Shown in pieces: positions 21,363-33,022 of a stretch of 64,000 nucleotides of DNA. The stretch's first letter is position 1. The number at the start of each line of letters is the position of its first letter. The notes under the pieces were generated by a model. It searched no databases. It was not told the DNA's origin and saw nothing but the letters and a program-made list of their open reading frames with translations. This DNA comes from Cryptomeria japonica. Lineage: Eukaryota > Streptophyta > Pinopsida > Cupressales > Cupressaceae. The position numbers were made by a program, and so were the translations under genes. The stretch is taken from the NCBI RefSeq assembly GCF_030272615.1, contig NC_081415.1:185931494-185995493 (forward strand), given 5' to 3'.

Positions 21363-23100
21363 GATGATCCAAGTCATGCATGAAAGGAGATGATCCTTGT
21401 CTGTTCCGCAAGAAATACTTTGGTTAACTCAACCCATTATATCAAGTTGTTTGTATTCACTTGCTATATCAAAATCCATGTAAGGAATACTCAGGTCATC
21501 TTGAATCATTATGTCAAGATGCTTGTATTCTCTTCCAACATTTTAAAGCTCAATGATGAAAATAGAGCACTATGGATCATCATTTCATCTCATCTATATA
21601 TATTGCATTTCATTGCATATCACCCATTCACTCATTCATTATTTTTGTGAATAAAGTTAATATGAACAGCTATGTGAAAATTAAACTGGTCTTGGATACA
21701 ATCACGACTGAGTACTCTGATACATCATCAATGCATTATACAAGGTCTAAACAACCTTGCATTCATTTATCATGATCATATCCTCATCATTACATTTAGT
21801 TGCATTTGATTGAAATGCATTTCATATCATTTTTAGTTGTTAAAATTGCATATGGTTTAAAATCATCTAGTTGCATTAATCTTTATATATCATTTCATCA
21901 TTACATGATCATGATGTTTAGATTCATTCATATGATCAAATTGTTCTTAATTGTATTAGCCATTTACTATGCATTCATTTAGTGTCAATTATCGATCATC
22001 ACTTATCATTTATCATTACATATATTTATTTTTTTATCCATTAGTTAATAAGTGCATTCATTCATCCATTTTAGTGTGTCTTATTATATTCATTTTATTT
22101 TACTTAGGATTTATTTAGATTGCATTTATTATCCCTTTTTTAAATTGCATTAAGGTACAATTATTTATTTACCATAAGTTGCATTATCATTTTACTTCAT
22201 CATATTTTAGGCATTTAACATCAACAAAAACCATTCATTTCTAGCATTGGTTCATACATTATACATATGCATTCATTTAGAGATCATCATATTAAACATT
22301 TGTACTTTACATTTGTTTATCCATGTTACATTCATTTTAAACCATCTAGATGCATACCCATAAATAAATCATTCATTTAAGAAAGCATTGCATTAACATC
22401 ATTGACATATCATTATCTCATCCTTGTCTTAATATAAAGGACAAGATACTATCTATCCCATTTATATATCATTATATCATCAAATGCATACATCATCATC
22501 ATGGCATTCCATACATAAAAAGCAAAAACATCAAACAAATCATGCATATATAAACCTGCATTCACATGTTAGCATACATCATCATAAATCATCATAAAGC
22601 ATGCATATAAAATGTAACATATAGGAACCAACTCATCAAAGCATACATATAGCAAGTACAACTATCCATCTAAAGCATAAATCATCAAATCATCATCCTG
22701 CATAACATCCATACATATCAAACATGCATATCATCACCAAAAATGGGATCTCCTCATATACATATCATCTCATGTATCAGAGTACAATGAAGTCCAAAAT
22801 ATCGGCTACCAAGAGCCATCCAAGATATAGTCCAAAATGACAAAAATATCACAAATACATGCAAAATGCTCTCTCAGATGCCACTTTGACCAAATGCTAC
22901 ACCACTATCACCACCTGCTCCCCCACTGGTCCTAGCTTCCCCTGATCTATCTCTCCATGGAGGACCCATCAAACCCCCACTAGCTCTAGCATCCTCTGAT
23001 CTATCCCTCTGTAGGGTACCCATCACACCCCCACTGCTTTGCATCCTCTATGATCACTCTGATCTGGCCTCCCGCATTTGTGAATAACTCAATGCTCGCT
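21363..23100 (+). other. Element A, AT-rich low-complexity region 3' of element C
   Basis: Built largely from drifting variants of CATCAT, CATTCATT and ATGCAT (21600-22760). The first 1.3 kb has no supported gene. From about 22860 composition changes as the end of the antisense PMD gene is approached. The many short frames on either strand arise from the repeat. Confidence 0.6.
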
Positions 23101-23116
23101 GACTAGATGGTACCAC

Positions 23117-24937
23117 CTACTCATATATGCCCCGCCAGTAAACCACCTTCTCACATGCTCTCTGTACCTCCCTCACCAATGCCTCCACAGATGGCCCCTG
23201 TCCATGTGCTCCCTCCAAAACTCTCACTCTCGCTTGCAACTGGCTCAACCTGTCCATCGCCTGATCTCTCTCTTGTGGCACTACAGTCAGCTCTGACTCT
23301 TGTGCAAATAGCTGCACATCTCTAGTTGCAACCTCCACCTCCTAATCCTCCACCTGTGTCTTGAATGCCTCAAGTTGAGACTACAAATGTACTATCAGTC
23401 ACTTCTGCATATCTCCACCTGATCCCTCTCCTGTCTCCATAGCTGCCTCACCAGTATCTCCCTCTCCAATGGCTCTCTCCCCTCTATCCATCGGTATCTC
23501 CCTCTTCATACCTCTCCCACCCAATCTAACTCCTCACTGCATCAATGGTCCCTATGATATCCGCAGTGGCAATCCACCTCTCCCTCTCCGCTGGATCCGA
23601 CTGCCCAAACCACCAAATCCACCACCTCCTCCACCTCCACCACCACCTCCCCCATCCCCCCCTCCTCCTCCATCCTCTCCTCCTCCATCTCCACCATCTC
23701 CTCTCCCTCATCCAACTACCATAGGTCCTCGAACCCCTCTCCTCCTCCATCCCCTATCATCCTCAAAATCAGGCATTGGCTCTGTTGGATCTGATATCTG
23801 AAGAATCGAATGAGCCACCATATAGTGCATGTAATCATCTGATACCCCTACATCCACCACCCTTAGTCGTATATCCAAAGGTCTCGCCTATAGCATCCAA
23901 AACTCTTCTAGTGCCTAATCATACAAAAGTACAGGCCCCCATGCATATCTCTCTTGGACCACTCTGGCATACTCCCTTGATCCCCTAAGCAGTCCCTGCT
24001 GCCGTCCAAACTGCCTCATAACTCTACCTGGCACCTGTCTCTCTACATGATACAAGGTCCTCCCAATGAGGAATCGGTTCATAAATACATATGGCAGTGC
24101 CTCCACATCATCATCCCAGGGCTCGCACTCCAGATAAGGTCTCCATATCACTGCATCAAGATCATCCAATGCCTGCCGCCACCACTCTAACTTCCCCAGG
24201 TGGGGCTGACTCATCATACCACTATACATAAACATATACGGCTGGTCCACTGCTCAGAATCTGAGACTCATTGGTCAAGTCGCTAGTAAGTGCTCCCACG
24301 CCCAAATATATAGTAGTGTCACTCCCACTGCTAATGAGCCCCTCCCGTGATATACCACCTCATGCAACTCTTGATATAGGTGCGCCAACATGCACGGTCC
24401 CTAGGCAAATTGGGTCCCCTCTGTAATCATCATCTCGATCACTTGCCCCCAACCAACGGCCAGACCATGTGATCGCCTATCCGGGCATAGTAGTCCTCCC
24501 ACAATGCCTGACAAAATTGCTGGTAAAGGCTCCTATAATGTAGCGATATCCTCCTAGGCAATGGAGCCATCATCAATGTACACATCCTCATCAAAGAATC
24601 TCTATACTGCTAGAGTCCCCCATGATCTCTCATATGTGACCAGCTCCCCCCGAATCGGAATATGCAGGATGCACCACACATCCTCCAGTATCACAGTCAT
24701 CTCCCCCTGTGCCAAGTGAAATGTGCATGTCTCACTATGCTAGCACTCTGCCAAGGCTGTAATCAAACTGTGATTCATCTGAATCACGAGCATATGCATC
24801 ACATCATACAGCCCAGTCGCTGTAATACAATCAATCTCAGCCTCTGTCAGCTGATCTCGTAGCCCCTATGTAGTGGGATGTCGCTTGCGCAACTGTAAGA
24901 TGCGTAGATCCTCCTGCACATGTGCATCACCCATCAT
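23117..24937 (-). pseudogene. Antisense plant mobile domain (PMD) gene in element A
   Basis: On the minus strand one reading frame of about 607 codons runs from the ATG at 24937 to the stop before 23117, with in-frame stops but no frameshift noticed. The N-terminal third reads QLTEAEIDCITATGLYDVMHM, then HSETCTFHLAQGEMTVILED, followed by LAVGVTLLYIWAWEHL, DAVIWRPYLECEPWDDD and LIGRTLYHVERQVPGRVMRQ; this is the order of the plant mobile domain family (PMD, MAIN-like, putative transposase-derived). A Gly-rich linker (about 23560-23720) and a coiled coil (about 23120-23330) follow. Several stops replace an expected Trp or Gln. Antisense extra ORFs between pol and the 3' LTR are described for Tat elements. 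The exact role is unknown; host PMD proteins act in silencing and genome stability. Confidence 0.87.
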
Positions 24938-25179
24938 CAGTTGTTTTGTTTCAAACTTTCTTAAGTTTAAACCTAGACTATCAACAGATACTTTGATCAA
25001 GTATCTTCGAGTCTCAACAGGTAAGCAATCATGGCACACCTAGACTTCAACAGGCATTTATCCTAATGACCTAAGTCTCATCAGGGCTGTTATGGTTCAA
25101 AACAACTCCCACTTCACATTGCCATCCATCCATCATTGGCATTAGAAAATTTTTGTCACATAAACTAGGGCATCTCTTA
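24938..25179 (-). other. Upstream side of the antisense PMD gene
   Basis: Noncoding spacer between the decamer repeats and the PMD start on the minus strand. It may be the leader, or an intron whose 3' side ends at the TGCAG near 24920. Neither is proven. Confidence 0.4.
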
Positions 25180-25510
25180 TCTTGTAGACAAAAGCGCTAA
25201 AACCCTAACAAAAGCGCTACTTCTACACAAAAGCACCAAACCCCTAACAATAGCGCTTAATCAGCTATGCAAATGTGCTCAAACTATACAAGGGCTACAA
25301 CAACTATACAATAGCACTGCTCAAAGACAAAAGTGCTCAATTAACCTCCCAATAGTGCTAAATAGACAATAGCACCTAAACATGCATACAATAGTGCTAG
25401 AACTTTGCAAAAGCACTCAAACAATGGCACAATAGCGCCGTTGTAGCACAAAAATGCTAGTTAATTAGAAAAAAGCACTCAAACATAGTTTCAGTGCTAT
25501 TGTCCTGACT
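25180..25510 (-). repeat. Decamer repeats near the 3' end of element A, inverted relative to the leader
   Basis: More than ten words of the type CAAAAGCGCT, CAATAGCGCT and CAAAAGCACT, the reverse complements of AGCGCTTTTG variants at 820-1085. Read on the minus strand they lie upstream of the PMD gene in the same sense as the leader copies lie upstream of gag. Confidence 0.82.
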
Positions 25511-26066
25511 CAACTTGGACTTAGCAAAAAACATGACAAAAATGCATAAAAAATAAAATTTCAAATTTGTGTACCATTGGTCCATAGTCATCTAGCTGCT
25601 GGAATCGTTGGATTCACTCAAATCGGTGCTCTGCTACTGGTACCGACATCTTGACTGTTGCTTGCTCCTCCAAAAGGTCAATGTCAGAGCTATAGTTTCA
25701 CAATGGTCGCAGTTGTAAATGATCATGTTTTCACCCGTTTCTCCCCATTTAAACCCTTTGCCGTCACCGTAACTTTTCCCCCGCTCGCTGCTGTGGTCCC
25801 CGTGAACTTCCCAAGCCCCTCATTTCTCCATTTTCTCTCTGATTTCTTCTATTTTTCACTTGTGTTGCTAACTTCTTCTCTTCTATCACCTTGCCAATTT
25901 TCATTCTTTTTCGAGAGATCACCCGATTTTTCAAAAAAATTTAGCCCATCTCTTGAAAAGTTATACCACCCATTAAATCAACATTTTATGGGGCACTTCT
26001 TCACACACCTATTTTTTCTTTCTTTGAAACGACGCGATAAATTGCACCGTCTCAAATAGGGATAAA
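25511..26066 (+). other. Element A, 3' end before the LTR
   Basis: No supported plus-strand gene. On the minus strand a short open stretch from an ATG at about 25652 (MSVPVAEHRFE, stop, then RFQQLDDYGPMVHKF) could be a first exon of the PMD gene; this is speculative. The last bases, AAATAGGGATAAA (26054-26066), sit where the polypurine tract should be, but it is a weak one. Confidence 0.45.
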
Positions 26067-27496
26067 TGTAGTCACACAAATCTATCCAGCTTAATTAAAT
26101 AAATATTTGTTATTTATTTGATTAAAAATCCACTAGCCATTATTTAATTAAATTAATATTTAATTAATTCATCTTCAAACATTCTTCTATTAATTAAATA
26201 AATTATTCAATTTATTTTAATTAATTCACTATACCAAATTCACAATTAATAAAATGAATAAAATCTATTTATTTAATAAAATACCCCTTTTCCTCTTTTA
26301 AATAAGTTAACATTTATTTAAATCATTTAATCCCCACTTGCATTTTCCTACAAATGCAACTTGCACACATTTATTGAAATAAATGAATTTTTATTTTAAA
26401 TAAAATGTTATTTTCCCTCACCCACTAAATCCACTTGCATTCCTAAACCCCCTTCTAGATTCTTCTAAACACTTCCTAATTAGCCTAATCCATCCCCTAA
26501 TTATTGTCACATTCCTGAGCAACTTTAAGTCACTTCTCAAAGACTCCAAAGTTTTTGAAAAATATTTAATGCTTTGTGTGTTCAACAATTTAACTTCTAA
26601 AGTCTTCCAAACCACTAATGGCTGTTACATGACCATTAATGGCTCTTATATAACCATTTGTGGTTATTTCAACTTGCACTCACGAGTCTCCTCAAGCATT
26701 TATTGCTTTGACCATGGTTATCACTTTTGCCTTTGCACAAGAGTTTATCCATTGGATAAAAGCTTTATTCTTTGAATAATGAATTTATTCACTCAACCCA
26801 ATCTTGACCTTAACCCCCAAGTTGACTCCCAAGTCATGTCAAGCATTTAATGCTTATGCCCTCTCCTCTCAACCTATCTCATATTGACACTTGTCATCTT
26901 GGGATTAGATTGAAAGCCATCACATGGATTGAATATCATTCAATCTTGACCCTTGTTGAGATTATTCAATCTCAACCATCCATTGCTCCATTTTTCCTAT
27001 AAATAGAGCCCATTTCTTCATAATCCAGATCCTAAAAACTTGTATGCATTTAAGCTATAGTGAATTCTAGAGAGCATTTAGCATAAATCACTCATATATT
27101 GTCATCTTGGACTAAAATAAATCTTAGTTCTTTTTCATAATATATTTTATTAGTTTGTTTTACACTTTCATAGTATAAGCTTGAGATCATTTACAATCTT
27201 GAATCTCCATAAGCATTCATAGTACAAAAAGCTGCTAAGAGCTACACTATTTTGGAACTTGGAGAGGAGAGGAACAAAGGAAAAGGAGCTAAGAACATGT
27301 TAAGAGGCATTTGGAGATGCCTTCTTACATTTGTGTCATTTGTTAAAAATGTTAGCATGATCTTAGTATCTCTTTTGATATGCCTGCTTAGGTTAATCTT
27401 TGGTTGAATAACACTAACCTTAACACTTGTTTCTTGTTGTTTCTGTGTTATACCACCACAGGTTTTAATCTAACCTTGCCCTTTTTCAGTGTATCA
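26067..27496 (+). repeat. 3' LTR of element A
   Basis: About 1430 bp, TGTAGTCACAC...GTGTATCA. Start set by alignment with 62294 and end by alignment with 728. TATAAATA is at 26998-27005. U3 is AT-rich with many TTAATTAAAT words. No primer site follows. Confidence 0.92.
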
Positions 27497-27839
27497 GGTT
27501 GCATTAGGGATAGCGTTAAGGTTGTATTGGGTTAGCATTTAATTTTATAAGAGTAGAGTTAGAATAAAACAAGCAATCTTAATCAAAAGAAAGTTTAAAC
27601 TTTTTTAATATTTGTATTAATTAGATTATTTTAATTAAAACTAAGTTTAATACATTTTAAAATGCCTTTATTTTACTACAACAAAATATAAAGGTATTTA
27701 TCTCATAAAAATATTTAAATAATGAAAACCAATTCATAAGAAAAATACATAATAATGAAGGATTTTTTATTAATATTTTATAATAAAATGATAATAAGTT
27801 TTATGAATGCATTATCCTATAATAGAAACTGTAACATAT
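27497..27839 (+). other. Flank of element A, AT-rich with G-strand telomere-like words
   Basis: The first 45 bases contain GCATTAGGGATAGCG and GTATTGGGTTAGC, resembling TTAGGG-strand words. The rest is AT-rich with no supported feature. Confidence 0.45.
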
Positions 27840-28289
27840 CCATAACTCTAAATATTCATTATCCTTGACAATAAAACCTAACCATAACCCTAAAAACTTA
27901 ACCCTAACTCTATCCCTAACAATGATGTATACCCTAGCCCTAAACATAATCCTAACCCTAACTTTAAATTTTAACCCTAAACCCTAGCCCTAGCCCTAAC
28001 CTTAACACTAATACTAAACATGAAGTAAACCTAATGCTATCCATAACCATAGTTCTAATCCTAACCATAATCCCAACCAAAAACATAAACCTTAATCATA
28101 AAAATAATCATAATCCTAACCCTAGTCCTAACATTAATTGAACCATAACCCTAACGATAATCCTTATATAGGTTAACCTAATTAAACCTTAACTTTGACC
28201 TTAAAATGAAGCTTTATTATGTAATCCTAACCTTCACACCATTCTTTATCCTTAAACCCTAACCCTATTTGAATACTATTATAGCTTGC

Positions 28290-29180
28290 ATATAAAAAAA
28301 TTGAGATTTAAGTGCGTTAAATATTTTTTAAATTTATAGTTTCTCACTTTTACATATGTGTTTTAAGTATATTATATGAATTCAAATAAAAGACCATCAA
28401 ATATGGAGTTATAGACAAGGAAGGATTGAATAAATATTAATAATGCACAAAATAAATGGTACTAAAATAATATTATTCTTTTGATAAGCATAGAAATCAA
28501 ATCAAAGATGGTGTTTTAAGTTGATTATTATCTATTTTATGTTATCAAGATTTTATTTCATATATTTAATATAAATTAATTGTAAATCATATTAATAATG
28601 GTTCTAATTGAATCTATGAATTCAATTTGCTAATTTGAATAGTGTAAAGTTGGACATTTTCTTGGTGGTCAATTTTCTTGTCGATAAATATGTCTATCTC
28701 ATATAGATTAACAATAGAAAATCAATGTCAATTAATATTGTTACCTTGCATTCAAAATTTTCTCTCTTAAGAGATCCAAATGAATTATATAATGCTTATA
28801 AATTTTACCACTTGTGTAGTACCAAGGATAGATAGAAAGCTTGATTAAGATTCTTTCATGATTTTAGGACTTTAAGTTCATTTTTGTGAAAAGTTTGATT
28901 GATAAGAAATTACCAATTCCTTAGAAGGTTTGAGCTTAATCTATGCAATTACCACCATCTTAGTCATGGATATGCACATGTAACATTTTGTGAATATTTC
29001 ATAAAATTTATATAAATTATAGTATATACTATTTTGTAAAATTTCATGTTTTTGGGTTTGAAAATGAAAATTTGTTTTAATAGATTTATTATAATTTTAA
29101 ATTTATTTTTGGTTTAGTATTTTCTTAAATTATTATATCCATTTCAAATTAATTAAAACACATTGTAAATTTACAAATAT
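28290..29180. other. AT-rich interruption in the telomere-like array
   Basis: No CCCTAA words, no long ORF and no terminal repeats were recognised. It may be an inserted fragment or unrelated DNA. Confidence 0.4.
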
Positions 29181-30509
29181 ACGACTCACGAAACTTAGGG
29201 TTCTATCTTTTATACCAAGGTTCTATCCCTATCTGAAACCTTGAATCTAATTATAATCCTAATGATGATCCAAACCCTAACCCTAATCATATTTCTATCC
29301 CTAACCCTTCTCAAACCCTAACCATAATCTTAATCATAATTATTATTCTCATAATCTAAATATAAATGAATCCAAGCATTATAGCACAATAGTAACTCTA
29401 ATTCTAGCATAACAATAACCCTAAGTAAATGTAACCATAACCCTAAATATGCTTGAATCATAATTCTAATTAAGCTATAACTTGAGCTATATTTAAACCC
29501 TAAAACTAACTACAATCTTAACCATAACCCTAAACCCTAACCCTAACAATAATACTTAATCTTAACCCTAAAATCTAATCCTAACCATAACCCTAGCCCA
29601 AACCCAAACCCTAACCCTAGCCCTAACCAAAACCCAAAACCTATCCTTAATCCTAAGAGTAAATCCTATCTATAATCCTAATCATAACCCTAAACCTTAA
29701 CTCAAACCATTACCCTAACCCTATCCTTAAACTTAAACCCTAACATTTACCATAATCCTCACCCTAACCCTAAGCCTAACCCTAACTCAAACCATGATAT
29801 TAATAATGACCCTCGCCCGAATCCTAACCCTAACCTTGACCCAAACCCTTATCTTAACCTTGACCCTAGCTTGATGTAAACCCTAACCCTAACCATAATC
29901 CTAACTATGACCCTAAGACTAAGCCTAACCATCATCCTAAACCTAACCTTAATGCCAAACATGATGTAAACAATAAACTTAACCATAACCCTAATCATAA
30001 TCCTAACCCCAACCCTAATCCTAACTCTAACCTAACCATAATCCTAAATCCTAACCCTGACAACAATCCTGCCCTAAATGTAACCATAATTTAAATTGAG
30101 ATTTTATCATAATCTATTCCTAACCTTAACCTAGCCCAAACCCTAATCCTAATAGAACATTGATACCAATTTAACCCTAACCTTAATGTAATTGAACCAT
30201 AACCCTGATTCTAACCCTAACTTTGATGTAAACCCTAAAGATAATTGTAACCCTGACACTAAACCCTAACCATAAACTTAAGTTCCTTAACAGTAAACCT
30301 TAACCCTAACCATAATCCTAACCCTAAAATTAACCTTAACAGTAATTACTATTTAAACCCTATTTTGAATGTCAACCATAACCCTAAAGTAACTTTGCTT
30401 GTAAATCTAAACTATACTTGACGTTATCCCCAATCTTTATGCTAACATAACCCATATCCCTAATTGAATTCTAATTCTAACCTTCAAACAAAGCTCTATT
30501 AATTTAGTT

Positions 30510-31645
30510 GTAATGCTAACCTTAATCCTAATTAAACCCTATCCCTAATCCTAATACTGATTCTAATTGAACTTGAACCTTTACCCCAAGCATTATCCTA
30601 CAATAATAACTCTAATCATTACTAAAACCAATTACAACTACTATTTTATCTATAATACTATTACACCCTCTAACCCTAACCCTAACCTGATAATGACCCT
30701 AAACCTAACTTTATATCTAACCCTAACCCTAACAACCCTAATCCTAACCCAAACCCTAACTCTTATAGCTATCATCACATACTATCTTTCATTGCAATCT
30801 TAAGCCTAAGCCTAAGCCTAATCCTAATTTTAATTCTAACCCTAACCCTAATTTAAATTATAATCACTATTTATAATATTTAAACCTTACAGGCTAATTA
30901 TAATCACTAAGACTAACCTCAATATTAACCCTAAAACCTAACCCTAATTATAACCCTTACACTAATTATAGCTATAACCCTAACCCTAACCCTAATTCTA
31001 ACCCTGACCCTAATTCTAACCCTAACCCTAACTCTAATTTTAATTATGATCAATAATTATATTCTTTAATGCTAACACTAATTATAATTATAACCCTAAC
31101 CCTAACTCTAATTCTAACCCTAACCCTAACCATAACACTAAACCCTAACCCTAACCTAACTGTAACCCTAAACGATAATCCTAACAATAATACTTAGCCT
31201 TAACCCTAAAACCTAATCCTAACCATAACCCTAAGGTAACAACATGCTTTATCCTTGAATCCTAACCCTTCCTGAGTCATAACACTAACTGTAACCTTAA
31301 TTTAGTTGTATTTCTAACCCTAATCCTAATTAAACCCTATCCCTAACCCTAATACTGATTATAATTGAACCTGAACCTGAACCCTTACCCCAAGCATTAT
31401 CCTACAATAATAACTATAATCATTAACTAAAACCAATCATAACTATTATTTTATCTATAATACTATAACTCCCTCTAATCTAGACCCTAACCCTAACAAC
31501 CCTAATCCTGACCCAAACCCTAACTCTCATAACTATCATCATAGACTATCTTTCTATGCAATCTTAACCCTAACCCTAACCCTAATCCTAATTATAATTC
31601 TAGACCTAACTCTAACCCTAATCCTAATTTTAATTATAATCTTTA
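30510..31645 (+). repeat. Higher-order duplication in the telomere-like array (period about 800 bp)
   Basis: The stretch around 30560-30680, including CCCCAAGCATTATCCTACAA, recurs around 31370-31490 in the same order with the same non-telomeric words, including ATTATTTTATCTATAATACT-like sequence. Surrounding CCCTAA blocks also match, so a longer unit was duplicated. Confidence 0.75.
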
Positions 31646-32160
31646 AACTTTACCTTAATTATAATCACTAAGACTAACCCCAATACTAACCCTAACTCTA
31701 GTTCCATGATCCTATACGAAAACCAAAACTTGATGCTAACCCTAACCATGATATACACCCTAACCGTTATCGTATTCCTAACCCAAACCATGATATAAAC
31801 CTTAACCCTGACCATAATACTAACCTTAACCCTATTCGAAAACATAACCATAAATTGAATCCTAATCCTAACCATACCCTCAGTTATAATTGTAACCCTG
31901 ACACTAAACCCTAACCTTAACCATAAATTTAACCCTAATATTAAACCGTAACCATAACCCTAATCCTAATCATAATCCTAACTGTAATCCTAAACCTTAA
32001 TGCTAACCATAATCCTAAACCAAAACCAAACCCTAACGTTGATAATAACCCTAACCATGATATAAACCCTAAACATTATCATAACCCTAACCCTAATCAT
32101 AAATCTAACCTGAACCATGATGTAAACCTTAACCCTAACCATAACCATAATACTCGCAAT

Positions 32161-32479
32161 TAAATAAAGTTTTATATTATCATTAAATAAAGTTTAATAT
32201 ATCTTAGATTCTAGTATTTGCTTTGATCTTGCAACACATATATATTATATAAAATAGTCTAAATAGATATTTAAAATTTCATATATCTCTATGTAATAAT
32301 ATAATAATATTGTAATATAATTTATTTTAGAACAAACAAATAGAAAATAATAATAATAATTGCAATAATAATATTACATATTATTGCAACAAACATTAAT
32401 AATATAATATTTATTTTTTTTCAATAAAAGTGGATTATTCTACTAAACCTTTTTATTAATATTTTTTATTTTTTACACA
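32161..32479. other. AT-rich spacer between the telomere-like array and the LINE
   Basis: No gene. T-runs at 32410-32480 could be the complement of the LINE poly(A) tail. Confidence 0.45.
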
Positions 32480-33022
32480 GGATTCAAAGAGCATACCAGA
32501 GGAAAGAACCCTGGGAAGAAAACCTCCGGTCACAACTCATAAAATAAACCTATAGTATCTAACGGATCAATTTATACACCACGCCCAAAACCACATACAA
32601 AATGCGGTCACAACACATATAATATCAGTTTTGCATAGAGCCCATATGACAATTTGCCAAAAAAACCCATCGAATAATTTTCAAATGTAGACTCCATAGC
32701 TGCTATGAATGGAAGAAGACAAAATTTTCTAAAGCCTTGTGCGAAATCCCATGAGCCAAAAACCTTCCTGCCAAAAAAGAAAGTATCAAAAAACCTTTGG
32801 AAAAACACTATTATATCAAATACCATGACCTCGAACTCTTCTCCAGACAACGAACATGAATACTTGAAATGAAAGGGGAAAGCGTGAATAATTATCATCA
32901 TAAAATTTTACATCGATGTTACTCAAGAAAATCATATGACTATTGCTGCAAACCTTGCCATACCCTAGAAGGAATTTCCTCAAAACCTACCTCTCGCTGA
33001 TTAGCATTGCTATCAATGGCTA
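32480..33022 (-). mobile_element. LINE 3' end, beyond the D1 insertion
   Basis: On the minus strand the reading frame of the LINE RNase H continues from the GGCTA target copy (33018-33022) for about 27 codons and stops at TAG (32940-32942 complement). The remainder, to the T-runs near 32480, is the 3' untranslated region. The frame agrees across D1 without any change, confirming that the two LINE parts were once contiguous. Confidence 0.75.

Larger units (their letters stand above)
1..27496 (+). mobile_element. Element A: giant Ty3/gypsy retrotransposon, Tat/Ogre type, with two nested insertions
   Basis: The window opens inside the 5' LTR (1-728), whose sequence recurs at 26770-27496 as the end of the 3' LTR. 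A primer site follows the first copy but not the second, which fixes orientation and ends. Order of parts: leader, small ORF, gag, protease, G-patch, RT, RNase H, second RNase H, integrase, noncoding segment, antisense PMD gene, 3' LTR. The dual RNase H is a hallmark of the Tat lineage of plant Ty3/gypsy elements. Removing B and C with their duplicated target bases leaves roughly 18.7 kb, which is within the Ogre size range. The gag-pol frame stays mostly in one reading frame but carries many stops, so this copy is dead. By eye the shared 728 bp of the two LTRs differ at about 20 positions, suggesting a moderate age. The 3' flank begins GGTTG; the 5' target copy lies outside the window. Confidence 0.9.
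27840..32160 (+). repeat. Degenerate interstitial telomere-like array (CCCTAA-rich strand)
   Basis: About 4.3 kb in which AACCCTAACCCTAA and variants (AACCATAACC, AATCCTAACC) recur at a 6-bp period. Occasional 7-bp CCCTAAA units occur. Runs of three or more perfect CCCTAA units are short, so it is old. About 900 bp at 28290-29180 is ordinary AT-rich sequence. The usual plant telomere unit is 7 bp (CCCTAAA), so a mostly 6-bp period is notable. Open frames here translate the repeat and were not accepted. Confidence 0.88.

Noticed and set aside
23469-23801. Plus-strand Pro-rich 110-codon frame
   Set aside because: It is the complement of the Gly-rich linker of the antisense PMD gene and has no independent support.
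25658-26059. Plus-strand 133-codon frame before the element A 3' LTR
   Set aside because: Low-complexity Phe/Ser/Leu content, no domain, and it lies in the 3' noncoding region of the element.
30567-30803. Thr/Leu/Asn-rich frame in the telomere-like array
   Set aside because: Direct translation of CCCTAA-type repeats.
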